Below, piece by piece: positions 42,779-54,429 of a stretch of 64,000 bases of DNA (positions are counted from its first letter, which is position 1; every line of letters starts with the position of its first letter). The stretch spans positions 333,962,294-334,026,293 of the forward strand of contig NC_053390.1 of the NCBI RefSeq assembly GCF_905171765.1, in the 5' to 3' direction. The position numbers were made by a program, and so were the translations under genes. The notes beneath the pieces were generated by a model. The model did no database searches. It was not told where the DNA came from and was given only the letters and a program-made list of their open reading frames with translations. This stretch comes from Bufo bufo. Lineage: Eukaryota; Chordata; Amphibia; Anura; Bufonidae.

Positions 42779-43930
42779 GATAATAATAGACAGTGGGTGG
42801 TCTATATGCACCATTAAAGGGAACCTGTTTCATTCTGTCCAACCCAGGGGCAAAATGAAATCCCAAAATGCTTCCTCATTGCAGAGAGCTATGCCATGCC
42901 ATGACATTTAAGACAAAACTATTTATTTAAAAAGTAATTTTCAGAGTGAAACATATGATGGAGCCCTTTAAAGCATATGAGTTCTACTTATGATTTGCTG
43001 AGTGGATGAGTTTTGCTGCACCATTGGAGATATTTTGACAAGCTGGCAACTTTTGAAAAATCAGAGAGAGAAAGATCCCATTTAATTTCAGAAGACAGAT
43101 GGCATTAATTTTTTATTAAACTCCAAAATACATCAAGTTGTAACAGTCTTTATCAATTCCATCATGTCCAGTTTTTACAGGATCCATGATCATTATTGGT
43201 GATGAGCAAAGTTTTCAAAAATTCGATTCTGCTGGTTCTCCGAACTTCGACAAGAAATTCTGATTATTTACAAAGTACTTCGGCACTATGAAGGGAAATG
43301 GTGATCGCACCACCACTCATCATTAAACCCCTCAGATGCCGCGTACATCTGAGAGTCACATTGAGATCTTTCAGGGGTTAATCACGGGTTAAAAAAAATA
43401 CATACTCACCTCATCCATTTGATTCCTGAGAGGCCATTGCGGCTGTAAAGGGGGAATATTAATCACCAATATTTATGCAAATATCGATAATTAATATTCA
43501 TAAATGGGAGGAGCCATCTAGTGATAACTCCGCCCATTCATGCCTTTATATAATAACAACAATACCTTCGCTATACTTTACACTGATCACTATGCTAGCT
43601 GCATGCGCCTTACTAAACTAACTATCGCCAATAACCACACAGATAGTTATAAACCAAACACAGTATTTATTACTAACAATACACTACGCACGCAATACTA
43701 ACAATACAGCACTAAATATACAATCCTAAACTACACTACACATTCCCAATTCCACCCATCAACTAACTACACAGTTCACACATACAAGTAATAACCCACC
43801 CATCTGTACTCACTGTCTCTACGGGGTTAACGGTGGCACTGCAAGGGAGTGCAGGCCACAGACACTATAGATTCAGCACTGCAAGGGTTACTTGCAAGTG
43901 AGTGCTGAGGTTTACCAGGGGTACAGCAGG
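42779..43930. other. No gene recognised
   Basis: Intergenic sequence. 43195-43270 has another GATGAGCAAAGTT/TTCGAC-type edge, and 43600-43800 is AC-rich. No coding or RNA feature was recognised. Confidence 0.5.
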
Positions 43931-43934
43931 GATC

Positions 43935-44300
43935 AGGGACACAGCAGGGAGTGGGGGTAATCAGGGGTACTAATAGGGCCACAGGATCAGGGGTACAACA
44001 GGGGAATACAATAAGGCAAGGGTTTGGGGGATCACAGGATCAGGGGTACAAACAAGGATACAATAAGGCAAGGGTTTGGGGGATCAGGGTGTCCAGTAAT
44101 AGATACAGTGGGGATAACCACAAATACAATCAGGGGAACCAGTGGCACAGGATCAGGGGTACAAACAAGGATACAATAAGGCAAGGGTTTGGGGGATCAG
44201 GGTGTCCAGTAATAGATACAGTGGGGGTAACCACAAATACAATCAGGGGAACCAGTGGCACAGAATCAGGGGTACAAACAAGGATTATAAGGCAGGGCCC
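43935..44300. repeat. 113-bp tandem repeat, about 2.5-3 units
   Basis: CAGGGGTACAAACAAGG recurs at 44041, 44154 and 44267 (period 113), with a degenerate unit upstream. Units share GCAAGGGTTTGGGGGATCAG and CCAGTAATAGATACAGTGGG. The open frames in both directions are periodic artefacts. Confidence 0.9.
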
Positions 44301-45170
44301 AAGGTGCACATCAAGGACACAAATATAGGGGTTACAGGACCAGGGGTGATACTTAGGCCTTATCCATGTGGTCATCATGGAGCTCCTCTCTCCTATGCGT
44401 CTCTCAATCTAGTCTGGTTGCAAGAGAGGGCACCTCTGTCCGGTTCGGGGTTTTATAGCCCAAAAGCAACCCCCTCCTCCTTCCTCAGGCATGTGACATC
44501 ATAGTGTGCCTTAGTCCCCCCTCCTAGTCCCAAAAATGCTGGGAGTAATGGGCATGGCCATGGGGCAGAGGTGTGGAAAAACAGGTCTTTGATGTCTCTG
44601 ATTAGAAGGTCCCCTCACAACGGTGCCACAGAGTCTGATTGATTTGGGCCTGAACAAAAGGGGACTAGATGCTAATCAGCTGTTATCCTACAGGCTATCA
44701 GCACAAGTTTTTCTCTAAACAACTCTGTTGATAACAGTTGGAATTGCATATATGCATATATATATCCACAGATGCTTGGGGCCACATCTATAAACACATA
44801 CAAAACCGGGGGTATGAATGGGCAGCAATAAGCCCACATACATACTGTCATGCTGACATAAGTGTATATACATAGACACGTGTGCAAATACATACACACA
44901 TATCTATATATACACACACCCTCGCATATATCTGGGGCCAGGAAATATATGCTAACTATAAGGGGACACATATATATACTAATATAAGGGGGATTATAAG
45001 GGGGCACAGCTTCCAGGGACCACATATTTCCCACAGGGGCCACCATGAGCCCCTGGGGATCACCATGGGCATCACCCCATGATGCGGTGGTTAATGTATG
45101 CATATATATACTATACATGCCCGCACGTGTTTGCAGGCATGCATGTATATATATGCACACGTCTCAACCG
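44301..45170. other. No gene recognised; AT/TG-rich tract
   Basis: 44740-45150 is rich in ATATAT and CACATA runs. The 162-codon minus frame across it is Cys/Tyr-rich low complexity and unlikely to be real. Confidence 0.55.
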
Positions 45171-45493
45171 TTCCTCAACAGCGGCCATCTTGATAGAAGA
45201 AAACCCGCCAAATTTCCACGTTATCACGCTGGCGAGGCGCAGTGACATCATCACATGCGAAATTGGCCGTATTTTCTTCAATCAAGATGGCTGTGACATC
45301 CTCTCCACGATCAAATGCATGGGGTAAGTATGTATTTTTTTTTTGCCGACATTTCAGGAAAAATTTAATAGTTACCACGAAGCACCAAGAAATTCGGATT
45401 TGTGACGAATTAAATTTTTCCTGAAATTTGGATCGAATTCAACTTAATTATCTTTGATATGCTCAACACTAATTATAATCATCATGATCCATG
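45171..45493. repeat. Dispersed palindromic repeat (GCCATCTTGAT family)
   Basis: Imperfect inverted halves are present: GCGGCCATCTTGATAGAAGA (45181) against TCTTCAATCAAGATGGCTGT (45274), centred near 45235. It is followed by a GAATTAAATTTTTCCTGAAA stretch of the GAATCGAATT family. No gene. Confidence 0.65.
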
Positions 45494-45639
45494 ATCACCA
45501 ATAGGGATGAGTGAATCAACTTCGGATGAAACATCCAAAGTCGATTTGCATAAAACTTTGTTTCAATACTATATGGAGCGAGCGCTCCGTACAGTATTAG
45601 AATCTATTGGCTCCATCCCCTGGAAAACCCATCAATCCC

Positions 45640-46121
45640 TTACTTCATTCGAGAATGGGAAAGAGAGTTACAAACCAAAATTTCACCCCCCCAAATTGCA
45701 TCACTTTTACGCAACAACAAACATACAGTATTTCCAGGTGCGTAAAGATACAAGAAAATTCCTACAAAATCCTTTCAAGGTGGTATTTAACAGTTGAGTC
45801 AGATGCATGAAACAACAAACGCAAACTGCTGGAGATGCGAGCGAGTGGCTCCTTTTTACATATCTGGTGGGACTGTGAGTTAATCAAACCTTTTTGACAT
45901 CAGATGCTCAGGATTATTAATATAGTATGTAATACCTCCTTCTCGCTCAAAATAGATATAGCTTTGCTCTTGCTCTTCCCCTCAGACATACCTGAGAAAA
46001 CTAGACGGCTTCTTAACCACATGTTGGCAGCGGCTAGGCCCTTAATCCCATTTCACTGGAAGCCTAGAGAGGTTCCCTCAATCTTACACTGGTTAAACAA
46101 GATTGACGAGATTGTCAGATT
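45640..46121 (+). pseudogene. L1/Tx1-type LINE C-terminal fragment
   Basis: The plus-strand frames encode CWRCERVAPFYISWWDCELI (about 45829-45888, one frame) and then LLFPSDIPEKTRRLLNHMLAAARPLIPFHWK in the 45904-46161 frame. This is the C-terminal Cys motif and tail helix region of L1/Tx1 ORF2 proteins. A frameshift near 45895 separates the two. It is truncated at both ends: the left abuts the hAT-like terminal region, and the right is cut by the MITE at 46124. Confidence 0.7.
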
Positions 46122-46123
46122 TA

Positions 46124-46462
46124 GGCTACTTTCACACTTGCGTTCGGGGTTCCGCTTGTGAGTTCCGTTTGAAGGCTCTCACAAGCGGCCCCGAACGGAT
46201 CCATACAGCCCCAATGCATTCTGAGTGGATGAGGATCCGCTCAGAATGCATCAGTTTGGCACCGCTTGGCCTCCGTTCTGCTCAGCAGGCGGACACCCGA
46301 ACGCAGCTTGCAGCGTTTTTGTGTCCGCCTGGCCGTGCGGAGCCAAACGGATCCGTCCCGACTTACAATGCAAGTCAATGGGGACGGATCCGTTAGACGT
46401 TGACACAATATGGTGCAATTGCAAACGGATCCGTCCCCCATTGACTTTCAATGTAAAGTCAG
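46124..46462. mobile_element. Harbinger-like MITE, right end missing
   Basis: It starts GGCTACTTTCACACTTGCG after TTA (46121-46123) and contains the usual GGATCCGT-rich interior up to CATTGACTTTCAATG at ~46438-46452. The right terminal repeat is absent, so it is a truncated copy. Confidence 0.8.
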
Positions 46463-46569
46463 GAGTCCCTATTAATATACCATCAGATCGGAGTTTTCTC
46501 CAATCCGATGGTATATTTTAACTTGAAGGGTCCTCATCACCATGGGAACGCCTCTATGCTAGAATATAC

Positions 46570-46765
46570 CATCGGATTTGAGTTAGATCGTGGAATTGGA
46601 ATTCGATCCGAATTTAAAGATAAATTCGATTCACCTAGAAGCCAAATTACATTGTGCTTCGTTTCAGCGAATCAATTTAACCTAAAATAGTATGAAAAAA
46701 CAAAAAAATTCAAACTTACCTCCTCCATTTGCTCGCGAGCCGTGAAGTAATGAAGCCATGAAGTA
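46570..46765. repeat. Dispersed repeat (GAATCGAATT family), inverted relative to 42586
   Basis: It shares GAATTGGAATTCGATCC, ATTCACCTAGAAGCCAAATT and GCTCGCGAGCCGTGAAGTAA with the 42586-42778 copy on the opposite strand. It contains no gene. Confidence 0.75.
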
Positions 46766-46769
46766 ATCT

Positions 46770-47340
46770 CCCCCCCCCTGTTTTTAATTCATTGGTGGCC
46801 AGGGCGGCCGGCCGTCCCTCCCTCCCCCACCCTGTTTTTAACTCATTGGTGGCCAGTGCGGCCGCCCCCCCTCCCCCCTAATTAAAATGACCGACCCCCC
46901 ATCATTGGTGGCAGCGGAGAGTTACGATCGGAGTCCCAGTTTAATCGCTGGGACTCTGATCGGTAACCATGCCAACCAGGACGCTACTGCATTCCTGGCT
47001 GCCATGGTTACTTAGCAATTTTAGAAGCATTATACGGTCTGTGCAGCACATTGCTTATAGCACAGACTTTTCACTTACCAGTAGGAGGAGCGCCCGGCCG
47101 GTCACAGACATCGCAGGTAAGTATAATGCTTCTAAAATTGCTAAGTAACCATGGCAACCAGGACTGCAGTAGCGTCCTGGTTGCCATGGTCACCGATCGG
47201 AGTCCCAGCGATTAAACTGGGACTCCGATCGGAACTCTCTGCTGCCACCAATGATGGGGGGTCGGTCATTTTAATTAGGCGGGGAGGGGAGGCCGACCGC
47301 ACTGGTCACCAATGAGTTAAAAACAGGGGGGGAGGGAGGG
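46770..47340. repeat. Large GC-rich inverted repeat (~230-bp arms)
   Basis: The left arm (about 46848-47037: GGTGGCAGCGGAGAGTT, GATCGGAGTCCCAGTTTAAT, ACCATGCCAACCAGGACG, CTTAGCAATTTTAGAAGC) is answered in reverse complement at 47122-47335, ending in CACTGGTCACCAATGAG. The ~85-bp spacer contains GCGCCCGGCCGGTCACAG. Inside each arm are smaller hairpins around ATCGGAGTCCCAG. No coding capacity. Confidence 0.85.
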
Positions 47341-47645
47341 GGGCCGGCCGCACTGGCCACCAATGAATTAAAAACAGGGGGGGTAGGGAGGGGGGGCCGG
47401 CCGCACTGGCCACCAATGAGTTAAAAACAGGGGGGGAGGGGGGCGGCCGCACTGGCCACCAATGAGTTAAAAACAGGGGGGGAGGGGGGCCGGCGGCACT
47501 GGCCGTCATTGAGTTAAATATAGGGGAGGGAGGGATGGAGGGGGGGCCGGCCGCACTGGCCACCAATGAGTTAAATACAGGGGAGGGAGGGGGGGCCGCA
47601 CTGGCCACCAATGAGTTAAATACAGGGAGGGAGGGGGGGTCTGCC
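47310..47645. repeat. G-rich minisatellite, ~60-bp units
   Basis: About six units share GGCCGGCCGCACTGGCCACCAATGAG (given in parts: GGCCGGCCGCAC, then TGGCCACCAATGAG), TTAAAAACA and a run of 6-8 G. It extends one arm of the inverted repeat before it; the opposite end (46780-46870) has two degenerate units in reverse orientation. Confidence 0.88.
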
Positions 47646-47706
47646 CCCTGCTGCCTGGCAGCACCTGCCAGGCACGTAATAACTTCATAAATTGATTTCT
47701 ACTGTA

Positions 47707-49246
47707 CACTGCGTGCAGAATTATTAGGCAAATGAGTATTTTGACCACATCATCCTCTTTATGCATGTTGTCTTACTCCAAGCTGTATAGGCTCGAAAGC
47801 CTACTACCAATTAAGCATATTAGGTGATGTGCATCTCTGTAATGAGAAGGGGTGTGGTCTAATGACATCAACACCCTATATTAGGTGTGCATAATTATTA
47901 GGCAACTTCCTTTCCTTTGGCAAAATGGGTCAAAAGAAGGACTTGACAGGCTCAGAAAAGTCAAAAATAGTGAGATATCTTGCAGAGGGATGCAGCACTC
48001 TTAAAATTGCAAAGCTTCTGAAGCGTGATCATCGAACAATCAAGCGTTTCATTCAAAATAGTCAACAGGGTCGCAAGAAGCGTGTGGAAAAACCAAGGCG
48101 CAAAATAACTGCCCATGAACTGAGAAAAGTCAAGCGTGCAGCTGCCAAGATGCCACTTGCCACCAGTTTGGCCATATTTCAGAGCTGCAGCATCACTGGA
48201 GTGCCCAAAAGCACAAGGTGTGCAATACTCAGAGACATGGCCAAGGTAAGAAAGGCTGAAAGACGACCACCACTGAACAAGACACACAAGCTGAAACGTC
48301 AAGACTGATTTTTCTAAGGTTTTATGGACTGATAAAATGAGAGTGAGTCTTGATGGGCCAGATGGATGGGCCCGTGGCTGGATTGGTAAATGGCAGAGAG
48401 CTCCAGTCCGACTCAGACGCCAGCAAGGTGGAGGTGGAGTACTGGTTTGGGCTGGTATCATCAAAGATGAGCTTGTGGGGCCTTTTCGGGTTGAGGATGG
48501 AGTCAAGCTCAACTCCCAGTCCTACTGCCAGTTTCTGGAAGACACCTTCTTCAAGCAGTGGTACAGGAAGAAGTCTGCATCCTTCAAGAAAAACATGATT
48601 TTCATGCAGGACAATGCTCCATCACACGCGTCCAAGTACTCCACAGCGTGGCTGGCAAGAAAGGGTATAAAAGAAGAAAATCTAATGACATGGCCTCCTT
48701 GTTCACCTGATCTGAACCCCATTGAGAACCCGTGGTCCATCATCAAATGTGAGATTTACAAGGAGGGAAAACAGTACACCTCTCTGAACAGTGTCTGGGA
48801 GGCTGTGGTTGCTGCTGCACGCAATGTTGATGGTGAACAGATCAAAACACTGACAGAATCCATGGATGGCAGGCTTTTGAGTGTCCTTGCAAAGAAAGGT
48901 GGCTATATTGGTCACTGATTTGTTTTTGTTTTGTTTTTGAATGTCAGAAATGTATATTTGTGAATGTTGAGATGTTATATTGGTTTCACTGGTAAAAATA
49001 AATAATTGAAATGGGTATATATTTGTTTTTTGTTAAGTTGCCTAATAATTATGCACAGTAATAGTCACCTGCACACACAGATATCCCCCTAAAATAGCTA
49101 AAACTAAAAACAAACTAAAAACTACTTCCAAAAATATTCAGCTTTGATATTAATGAGTTTTTTGGGTTCATTGAGAACATGGTTGTTGTTCAATAATAAA
49201 ATTAATCCTCAAAAATACAACTTGCCTAATAATTCTGCACTCCCTG
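47707..49246 (+). mobile_element. Tc1/mariner element, DD37E-type
   Basis: The ends CACTGCGTGCAGAATTATTA and the complement of CAGGGAGTGCAGAATTATTA are flanked by TA (47705-47706, 49247-49248). A second inverted pair lies further in (GTGCATAATTATTAGGCAAC at 47887 and its complement near 49035), so the terminal repeats are bipartite. It encodes a plus-strand transposase. Confidence 0.9.
47925..48918 (+). pseudogene. Tc1/mariner transposase with 37-residue D-E spacing
   Basis: The N-terminal frame 47925-48308 begins MGQKKDLTGSEKSKIVRYLAE. It has helix-turn-helix CSTLKIAKLLKRDHRTIKRFI (residues 24-44) and a second helical DNA-binding part. A small deletion near 48300 causes TGA at 48306-48308. 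The first catalytic Asp follows in the other frame (LWTDKMRV, where the neighbouring acidic residue appears replaced by Lys). The frame 48337-48918 has FMQDNAPSHASKYS and, 37 residues after that Asp, the Glu in [13 protein letters not shown]. It ends GGYIGH at a natural stop. One frame repair would restore length, so this copy is fairly young. Confidence 0.9.
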
Positions 49247-49429
49247 TAAAGAAAAAGATTTCCCGAACTTGCAAGACTTTGCAAAGTAATAACTTCGGCT
49301 CATCAGAGCCAATACATTCTAATACTGTACAGAACACTCTCTCCGTACAGTATTGAAACAAAGTTTTATCCGAATCGACTTCGAATGTTTCATCCAAAGT
49401 CGATTCGCTCATCCCTAATCACCAACACA

Positions 49430-50990
49430 AATTATAAAAACTGATGTAAATGTGAACCTTAGTTTTGCATCTGAAAGACATGAGTATTGGATTTGTTCTG
49501 TAAATAAATGTAGTATCAGTTTGAAAACGATGATACATACTTGAATGTAAGTAGCTTTGGTAATTAAATTATGTCTTTCCTCATTAAAACCTTGTCAAAA
49601 CAACTAATTAAGATGGTGTTAATAGGCAAATTTTGTTTATTGTTATGATGTTCTGTAGAAGTCATGTAAATTATGTATCTTTTAATTTACTTTCACTCAT
49701 TTTTGGGAATACATGTTTAACCACTTCAAGGCAGTTTTCACCTTCCTGACATAACCAAATTTTGCAGATCTGATGTGTAATTTATGTGATAATAACTTAT
49801 GGAATGCTTTTATTTTTCCAAGCAATTCTGATACCGTTTTTCATGACACATTGTTCTTCATGTTAGTGGTAAATTTGGGTCAATATGCTTTACCTTCATT
49901 TACAAAAGATTAAAGAATTTACAGAAACTTTTCTAATTTTTACTTTTTCTGCTTTTAGGACATATATTACTTAACATTAACTATATGCCTACTTTATATT
50001 GGCATCATCATTGGTATTTTTTTTTTTGCAAGTTAAAAGGCTTATAATTTTAGAATTTAGAATTTTTTATATTAGCAAAACAATTTTCAAAACTGACTCT
50101 TTAAAGGACCAGTTCAGTTCTGAAGTGACTTTGAGGGGATTACATAAAATAAACCACCCCTAAATTACATAATTTTAGAAACTACACCCCTCAAATTATT
50201 TTAAACAGATTTTAAAAACTTTGTTATCCTTTTAGGTATCCCACAGGAATTAAAGCAAAATTCAGCTGAATTTATTTATTTTTGCAAATATTCCAATTTA
50301 ATCCATTTTTCCTGTGACACAACAAGGATTAACTGCAAAACAAACTCAATATTGATTATACTGATTCTAAATTTTACAGAAACATCCCATATGTGGTCGT
50401 AAACTGCTGTATGGGCAAACCACAGGGCTCAGAAGGGAAGGAGCACCATTTGGCTTTTGGAGAGTAGATTTTGCTAGAATGGTTTTCGGGTACCATGTCA
50501 CATTTGTAGTGGCCCTTTAGGTATCCCTACACTGGAAATCCCCATTAAGTGAGCACATTTTGGAATCTAAACCCTCAAGGAATTGGTCAAGAGGTATAGT
50601 GAGCACTTTGACTCCACAGGCGTTTCATAGAATTTTGAAAAACTTCACTGTAAGGTTGAAAAATGTCATTTTTTCCCCAATAAAATGTTGCTCTAGCCCC
50701 AGATCTTTCATTTACATAAGGGGTAAAATGACAAAAAAGCACCTTACAATTTGTTATGCATTTTAACCTGAATATTGTAACACCCCATATGTCATCATTA
50801 ATAGCTGTATGGGTATATGCCAAGGATAAGAAAGGAAGGAGCGCCATATGGCTTTTGGAGCACAGATTTTGCTGGAATGTTTTTCAGGTATGTCATATTT
50901 GCAAAGACCCTGAGTCGAAACTCCCAATAATTGATCACATTTTGGAAACTAAGGGTGTCCAGCGTTTAAGATGCCTATCTTAATAACCCC
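49430..50990. repeat. Dispersed repeat with duplicated modules, no gene
   Basis: It contains two diverged modules (GTGGTCGTAAACTGCTGTATGG at ~50395 and GTCATCATTAATAGCTGTATGG at ~50791), each followed by AGGAGC(A/G)CCAT(T/A)TGGCTTTTGG. It is related to the 20294-22103 family (AAACTACACCCCTCAA, GGATTAACTGC). A third module is in 51300-51840. Frames are short and AT-driven. Confidence 0.65.
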
Positions 50991-51300
50991 TATAGCTAGT
51001 GGTGGATCCGCCGAAGTTATGAAGAGGCGCCGGCCTCTAAATAACATTGGCGTGTCCAGTTCCAGTCTAAATGCTTCCTTGCTGGTTTACATTTAGACCA
51101 TTATCTACACCTAAAATAGGCATAGAAAATTATGAATGAGACGGGCCTGCCGGCACGTCTCCTTCCTGCACACTCCACATCCACTTTTTTAGACCTGGCG
51201 TGAGCGGGGAAAAGTCACACATTGCGGCACAAATCACCGTAGCGCAAAAATCTGTGCCAGAAATAAGCTGAATATAGGCATATTTCTGCATAGTAAATGA
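50991..51300. repeat. Unclassified insert within the dispersed repeat
   Basis: GC-richer sequence (GGATCCGCCGAAGTTATG ... GCATAGTAAATGAGCCCC) separating two stretches of the same AT-rich family. It is probably a small SINE- or MITE-like insertion. Ends not resolved. Confidence 0.4.
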
Positions 51301-51910
51301 GCCCCTAAATCCTTCAAGGAATTCACCTAGTGGTATAGTGATCGACTTGACCCCATAGCTATTTCATAGAATTAAAAAAAATTGGGACATGAAATGAAAA
51401 ATTAAATTTTATTTTAACTATATGTAGTTTTAGACTCATATATTTCATCTTTACAAGTGGTAATAGGAGAAAAAGCACCACAACTTTTTATGTAATTTTC
51501 CCCAAGTATGTGGTCATAAACTGCTATATGTGCCCACTGCAGGGTTCTGAAGAGAAAAAACCCATGTGTATTTGAGGCTTAATTTGGTGATTTATCTGAT
51601 AACTGCAGAGACCCTGAAGTGAAGTAAGAAATAAGAATACCCCCAAGAAGTGAAATCATTTTAGAAACCACACTCTTTTTAGAATTTACCAAGGAGTGTA
51701 GTGAGCAATTTGACCCTACAGGTATTTCACAAAGATTAATGTACAGCAGATGGTGCAAAGTTAAAACTGCAACTTTTCCTCAGATATGCAATGTCAGTGC
51801 CCAGCATGTGCCAGTGTGAAAAGTCAGCCCTCTTATTATTAGACTGTGCCTCCTGGCATAGGAAACATACTATGTATGGCCCAATTTTTTTTCCTGGATA
51901 TACAATAGAG
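51301..51910. repeat. Continuation of the AT-rich dispersed repeat
   Basis: It carries CCTTCAAGGAATTCACCTAG, GTGGTCATAAACTGCTATAT and ATTTGACCCTACAGGTATTTC, as in the two modules upstream. No gene. Confidence 0.6.
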
Positions 51911-51914
51911 CTCA

Positions 51915-52330
51915 GAACAGGGGCATAGCTAAAGGCTCATGGGCCCTGGTGCAAGAGTTCAGCTTGGGCCCCCATCTCCTTCACTCAGCGCTGGTGCACC
52001 TAGCTTTTCTGCTGCCGAGGCAAAAATTTAAACACCCCCCATGCCAAATTCTCAACTTAACCCCTTCCCTCCAATACTACTGTGAAAGGGGTTGTCCTCT
52101 TTTTACTACTGATGACCTATCCTCAGGATAGGTCATCAATATCAGATTGGCAGGGTCCCCCAGAACCCCCACTGATCAGCTGTTTGAAGAGAGGGCAGTG
52201 CTTATATGAGAACTGCTTTCTCTGCTCTGTTTACCTCCTTGCAGTGATGAGCAGGTAAACAGAGCAGAGAAGGCAGCGCTCGTTCGAAGAAAAAAACCCC
52301 TTTAAAGACAACCCCTTTAAAGACATACTT
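51915..52330. repeat. MITE-like fragments
   Basis: It starts with CAGGGGCATAGCTAAAGGC at 51918, a CAGGG-type hAT-like terminus. It then contains the GATGACCTATCCTCAGGATAGGTCATC palindrome (split as GATGACCTATCCT and AGGATAGGTCATC) near 52106-52136, shared with 39215-39830. A 16-bp inverted pair AGAGCAGAG...CTCTGCTCT spans 52210-52270. Confidence 0.55.
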
Positions 52331-52719
52331 GGAAAACATTACATACAGCGCTACAGAACATACAGGCTAATACAGCCCCACATATGAACCTCTTCCATCT
52401 AGTGACTTCTCTTCTCTGATGTAGATATTCTCTTTTCTCTCAGACCAGACCGCCATAGTGACTTCTTTCAGCCGCGCCTTGTCTCTGCAGAGTTTAACAA
52501 AAATACATCTTACTTTCCAACTTTTTTATCCTCCTCCTCACCTTCTCAACACCCCATCCTGCCACCTCCAATACTGTGTCCGCTGTGCCCCCAATGTTAT
52601 CCTGCAGAAACCGTCCCCATGAAAATACTGGTACTACACAGAGCATCAGTACAAAAACACCCCTTTATATTGTGCGCCAGTACAAAAAATACCCCTTTCA
52701 GATCAGACCCCCATTTAAA
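52331..52719. other. No gene recognised
   Basis: C/T-rich sequence leading into the minisatellite. The 52576-52860 frame is a repeat artefact. Confidence 0.5.
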
Positions 52720-53275
52720 ACCCTAAATGAGACTTCCATCTCAGACCAAACCCCCTTTAGACCTTTATGTCAGACCCCAGTTTTAGACCTCAGATTAGAC
52801 CTTCATGTAAGACCCCAACCCAATATCAGACCTCAGATAATACCCCCATTAGACCTATAGACCCCCAATCAGACCCCCATTAGACCTCCAGACCCCCAAT
52901 CAGATGTCTATACCCCCATTAGACCTCTCCAGACCACAGTCAGACCTCCAGACCCCCCAGTCAGACCTCCAGATCCCCCATTAGACCTCTCCAGACCACC
53001 AGTCAGAGCTCCAGACCCCACATTAGACCTCTCCATACCCCCAGTCAGACCTTTAGACCCCTCATCAGACCTCCAGACCCCACAGTCAGACCACTCCAGA
53101 CCCCCCCTGTGAGACCACTCCAGACCCCCAATGAGACCTCCAGAACCCCCATTAGCCCTCTCCAGACCTCTAGACCCCTGTGAGAAATCTCCAGACCCCC
53201 ATTCAGACCACTTCAGACTCCCAGTAAGACCTCCAGACTCCCCATTAAACCTCCATATTAGACCTCAGATCAGAC
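52720..53275. repeat. C-rich minisatellite built on AGACCCCC / AGACCTCC
   Basis: Some 25-30 irregular units of ~20 bp (CCCCATTAGACCTCCAGACC variants). The plus strand is nearly devoid of G outside AGAC, a strong strand asymmetry. It is no gene. Confidence 0.93.
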
Positions 53276-53475
53276 TGTAAAATAGTAAAATAACTTACCT
53301 CTCCTGTCTCCTGCCGCCACTCTCCCTGTCCTGCTCTCTTCTCAGGGCCCGCGCTGCACAGTCACCTGACCTCCTGCAGCGTCAGGTAAGAGTGCGCTCT
53401 GTACATCCTGAGGCTGCAAGCAGCCAGGACACAGCAGCGCGGGACCTGAAAAGAGTAAGCAGGAGGAGGGTGTTG

Positions 53476-54305
53476 TGGAAATTGTATTATATGGAATTAT
53501 GTGGACATTTTATCTTAGGATGTGTGTGTGTGTTTTATAGATTATCATCTGTCTCCCTGTGTCGGATTTAACCGAGGAACGCTCTAGCAGAGGGTACTTG
53601 GGTTGAATCGGGACCAGCGGTAAAACCGTCAGTATGAAAACCTTCTCATGGGCTTGGAGACGTGTTCTCAGTGTGTAGGGGGACGTTTGCCGGTTTGTGA
53701 GCACTAAGTGCAATGCGCTGGGCTTCTTCCCTTCAAATGTCTAAACACATTAGAGAAGTGAAGTCTGCATAACGAGAGATACATATTATACCTCTGCTGT
53801 GGCTTCGCTATCCCTTTCTGGATACATATCTGCACTTAAGACATGCATATCTGCCTTGTCGGTATACTCGTACCGTATACTGACAATAGCCGTAGCAATG
53901 TCCCGCAGATAGTCCCAAATCTATAAGAACCAGTAGAATGATCTTCACTAGATACTGGTCACTTTGAGCAATATTGAATGGGGTCCATGCTGACAGTGAT
54001 GGGGGATGGGCGGCCACCTGCCTGATCAGACAATGGACATGACTCATCCTTCCTTATACAGGGATGAGGTGTGTGCATTGCACTGTTCAGCCATGTTAGT
54101 GCCCTCCCCTGTCCTTAGATATGTACCTGTACTTTCTCGGCTGACTGGCTGAAATTGTAAATCCGTCTCCTACTGGGCGTCGTTCTATTGCCTTAATAAA
54201 GAAGGAGTCTGGAGCCAATTGGGGGGCTTTTTACATGGACTCCAGCTTGAACCAGCATTGTGTCTGACTCTTCCTGGGCTAAAGAAGTACTTCATCCCTT
54301 ATACA
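53476..54305 (+). mobile_element. Possible solo LTR
   Basis: The segment begins TGTTGTGGAAATTG and has an AATAAAG signal at 54195 followed ~20-100 bp later by TTTTTACATGGACTCC and a CT-rich U5-like end (GTGTCTGACTCTTCCTGGGC). Polyadenylation signal, downstream U5-like block and length fit a long terminal repeat. I could not find an unambiguous 4-6-bp duplication or internal retroviral genes, so this is tentative. Confidence 0.35.
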
Positions 54306-54429
54306 GAAAGAACTGAATAATAGCTACGGAATTGTTTGTGCCGGCGCACTTTAATACTGAAGTGCACCTTTTAGTGCACCGGAAATTTGTGCGCAAAGTT
54401 CCACCTAATTATCCATATCAAGGGGTAAG

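Larger units (their letters stand above)
45502..49417. mobile_element. 3.9-kb hAT-like element with 8-bp duplication and cargo
   Basis: The left end TAGGGATGAGTGAATCAACT and right end ...AGTCGATTCGCTCATCCCTA are inverted repeats over about 35 bp with a few changes. They continue into a longer inverted pair (CCGTACAGTATTAGAAT at 45588 against ...ATTCTAATACTGTACAG at 49316). The 8-bp ATCACCAA flanks it exactly at 45494-45501 and 49418-49425, as in hAT transposition. The interior contains a LINE fragment, a Harbinger-like MITE, an inverted G/C-rich module, a minisatellite and a complete Tc1 element, but no hAT transposase. It is either a composite that moved with cargo or a smaller MITE that later filled with insertions. 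Confidence 0.75.

Noticed and set aside
43935..44504. Gly/Gln-rich frames of 120-125 codons
   Set aside because: They are translated 113-bp tandem repeats.
44672..45160. 162-codon minus-strand Cys/Tyr/Ile-rich frame
   Set aside because: It covers a TATATA/CACATA low-complexity tract and has no recognisable domain.
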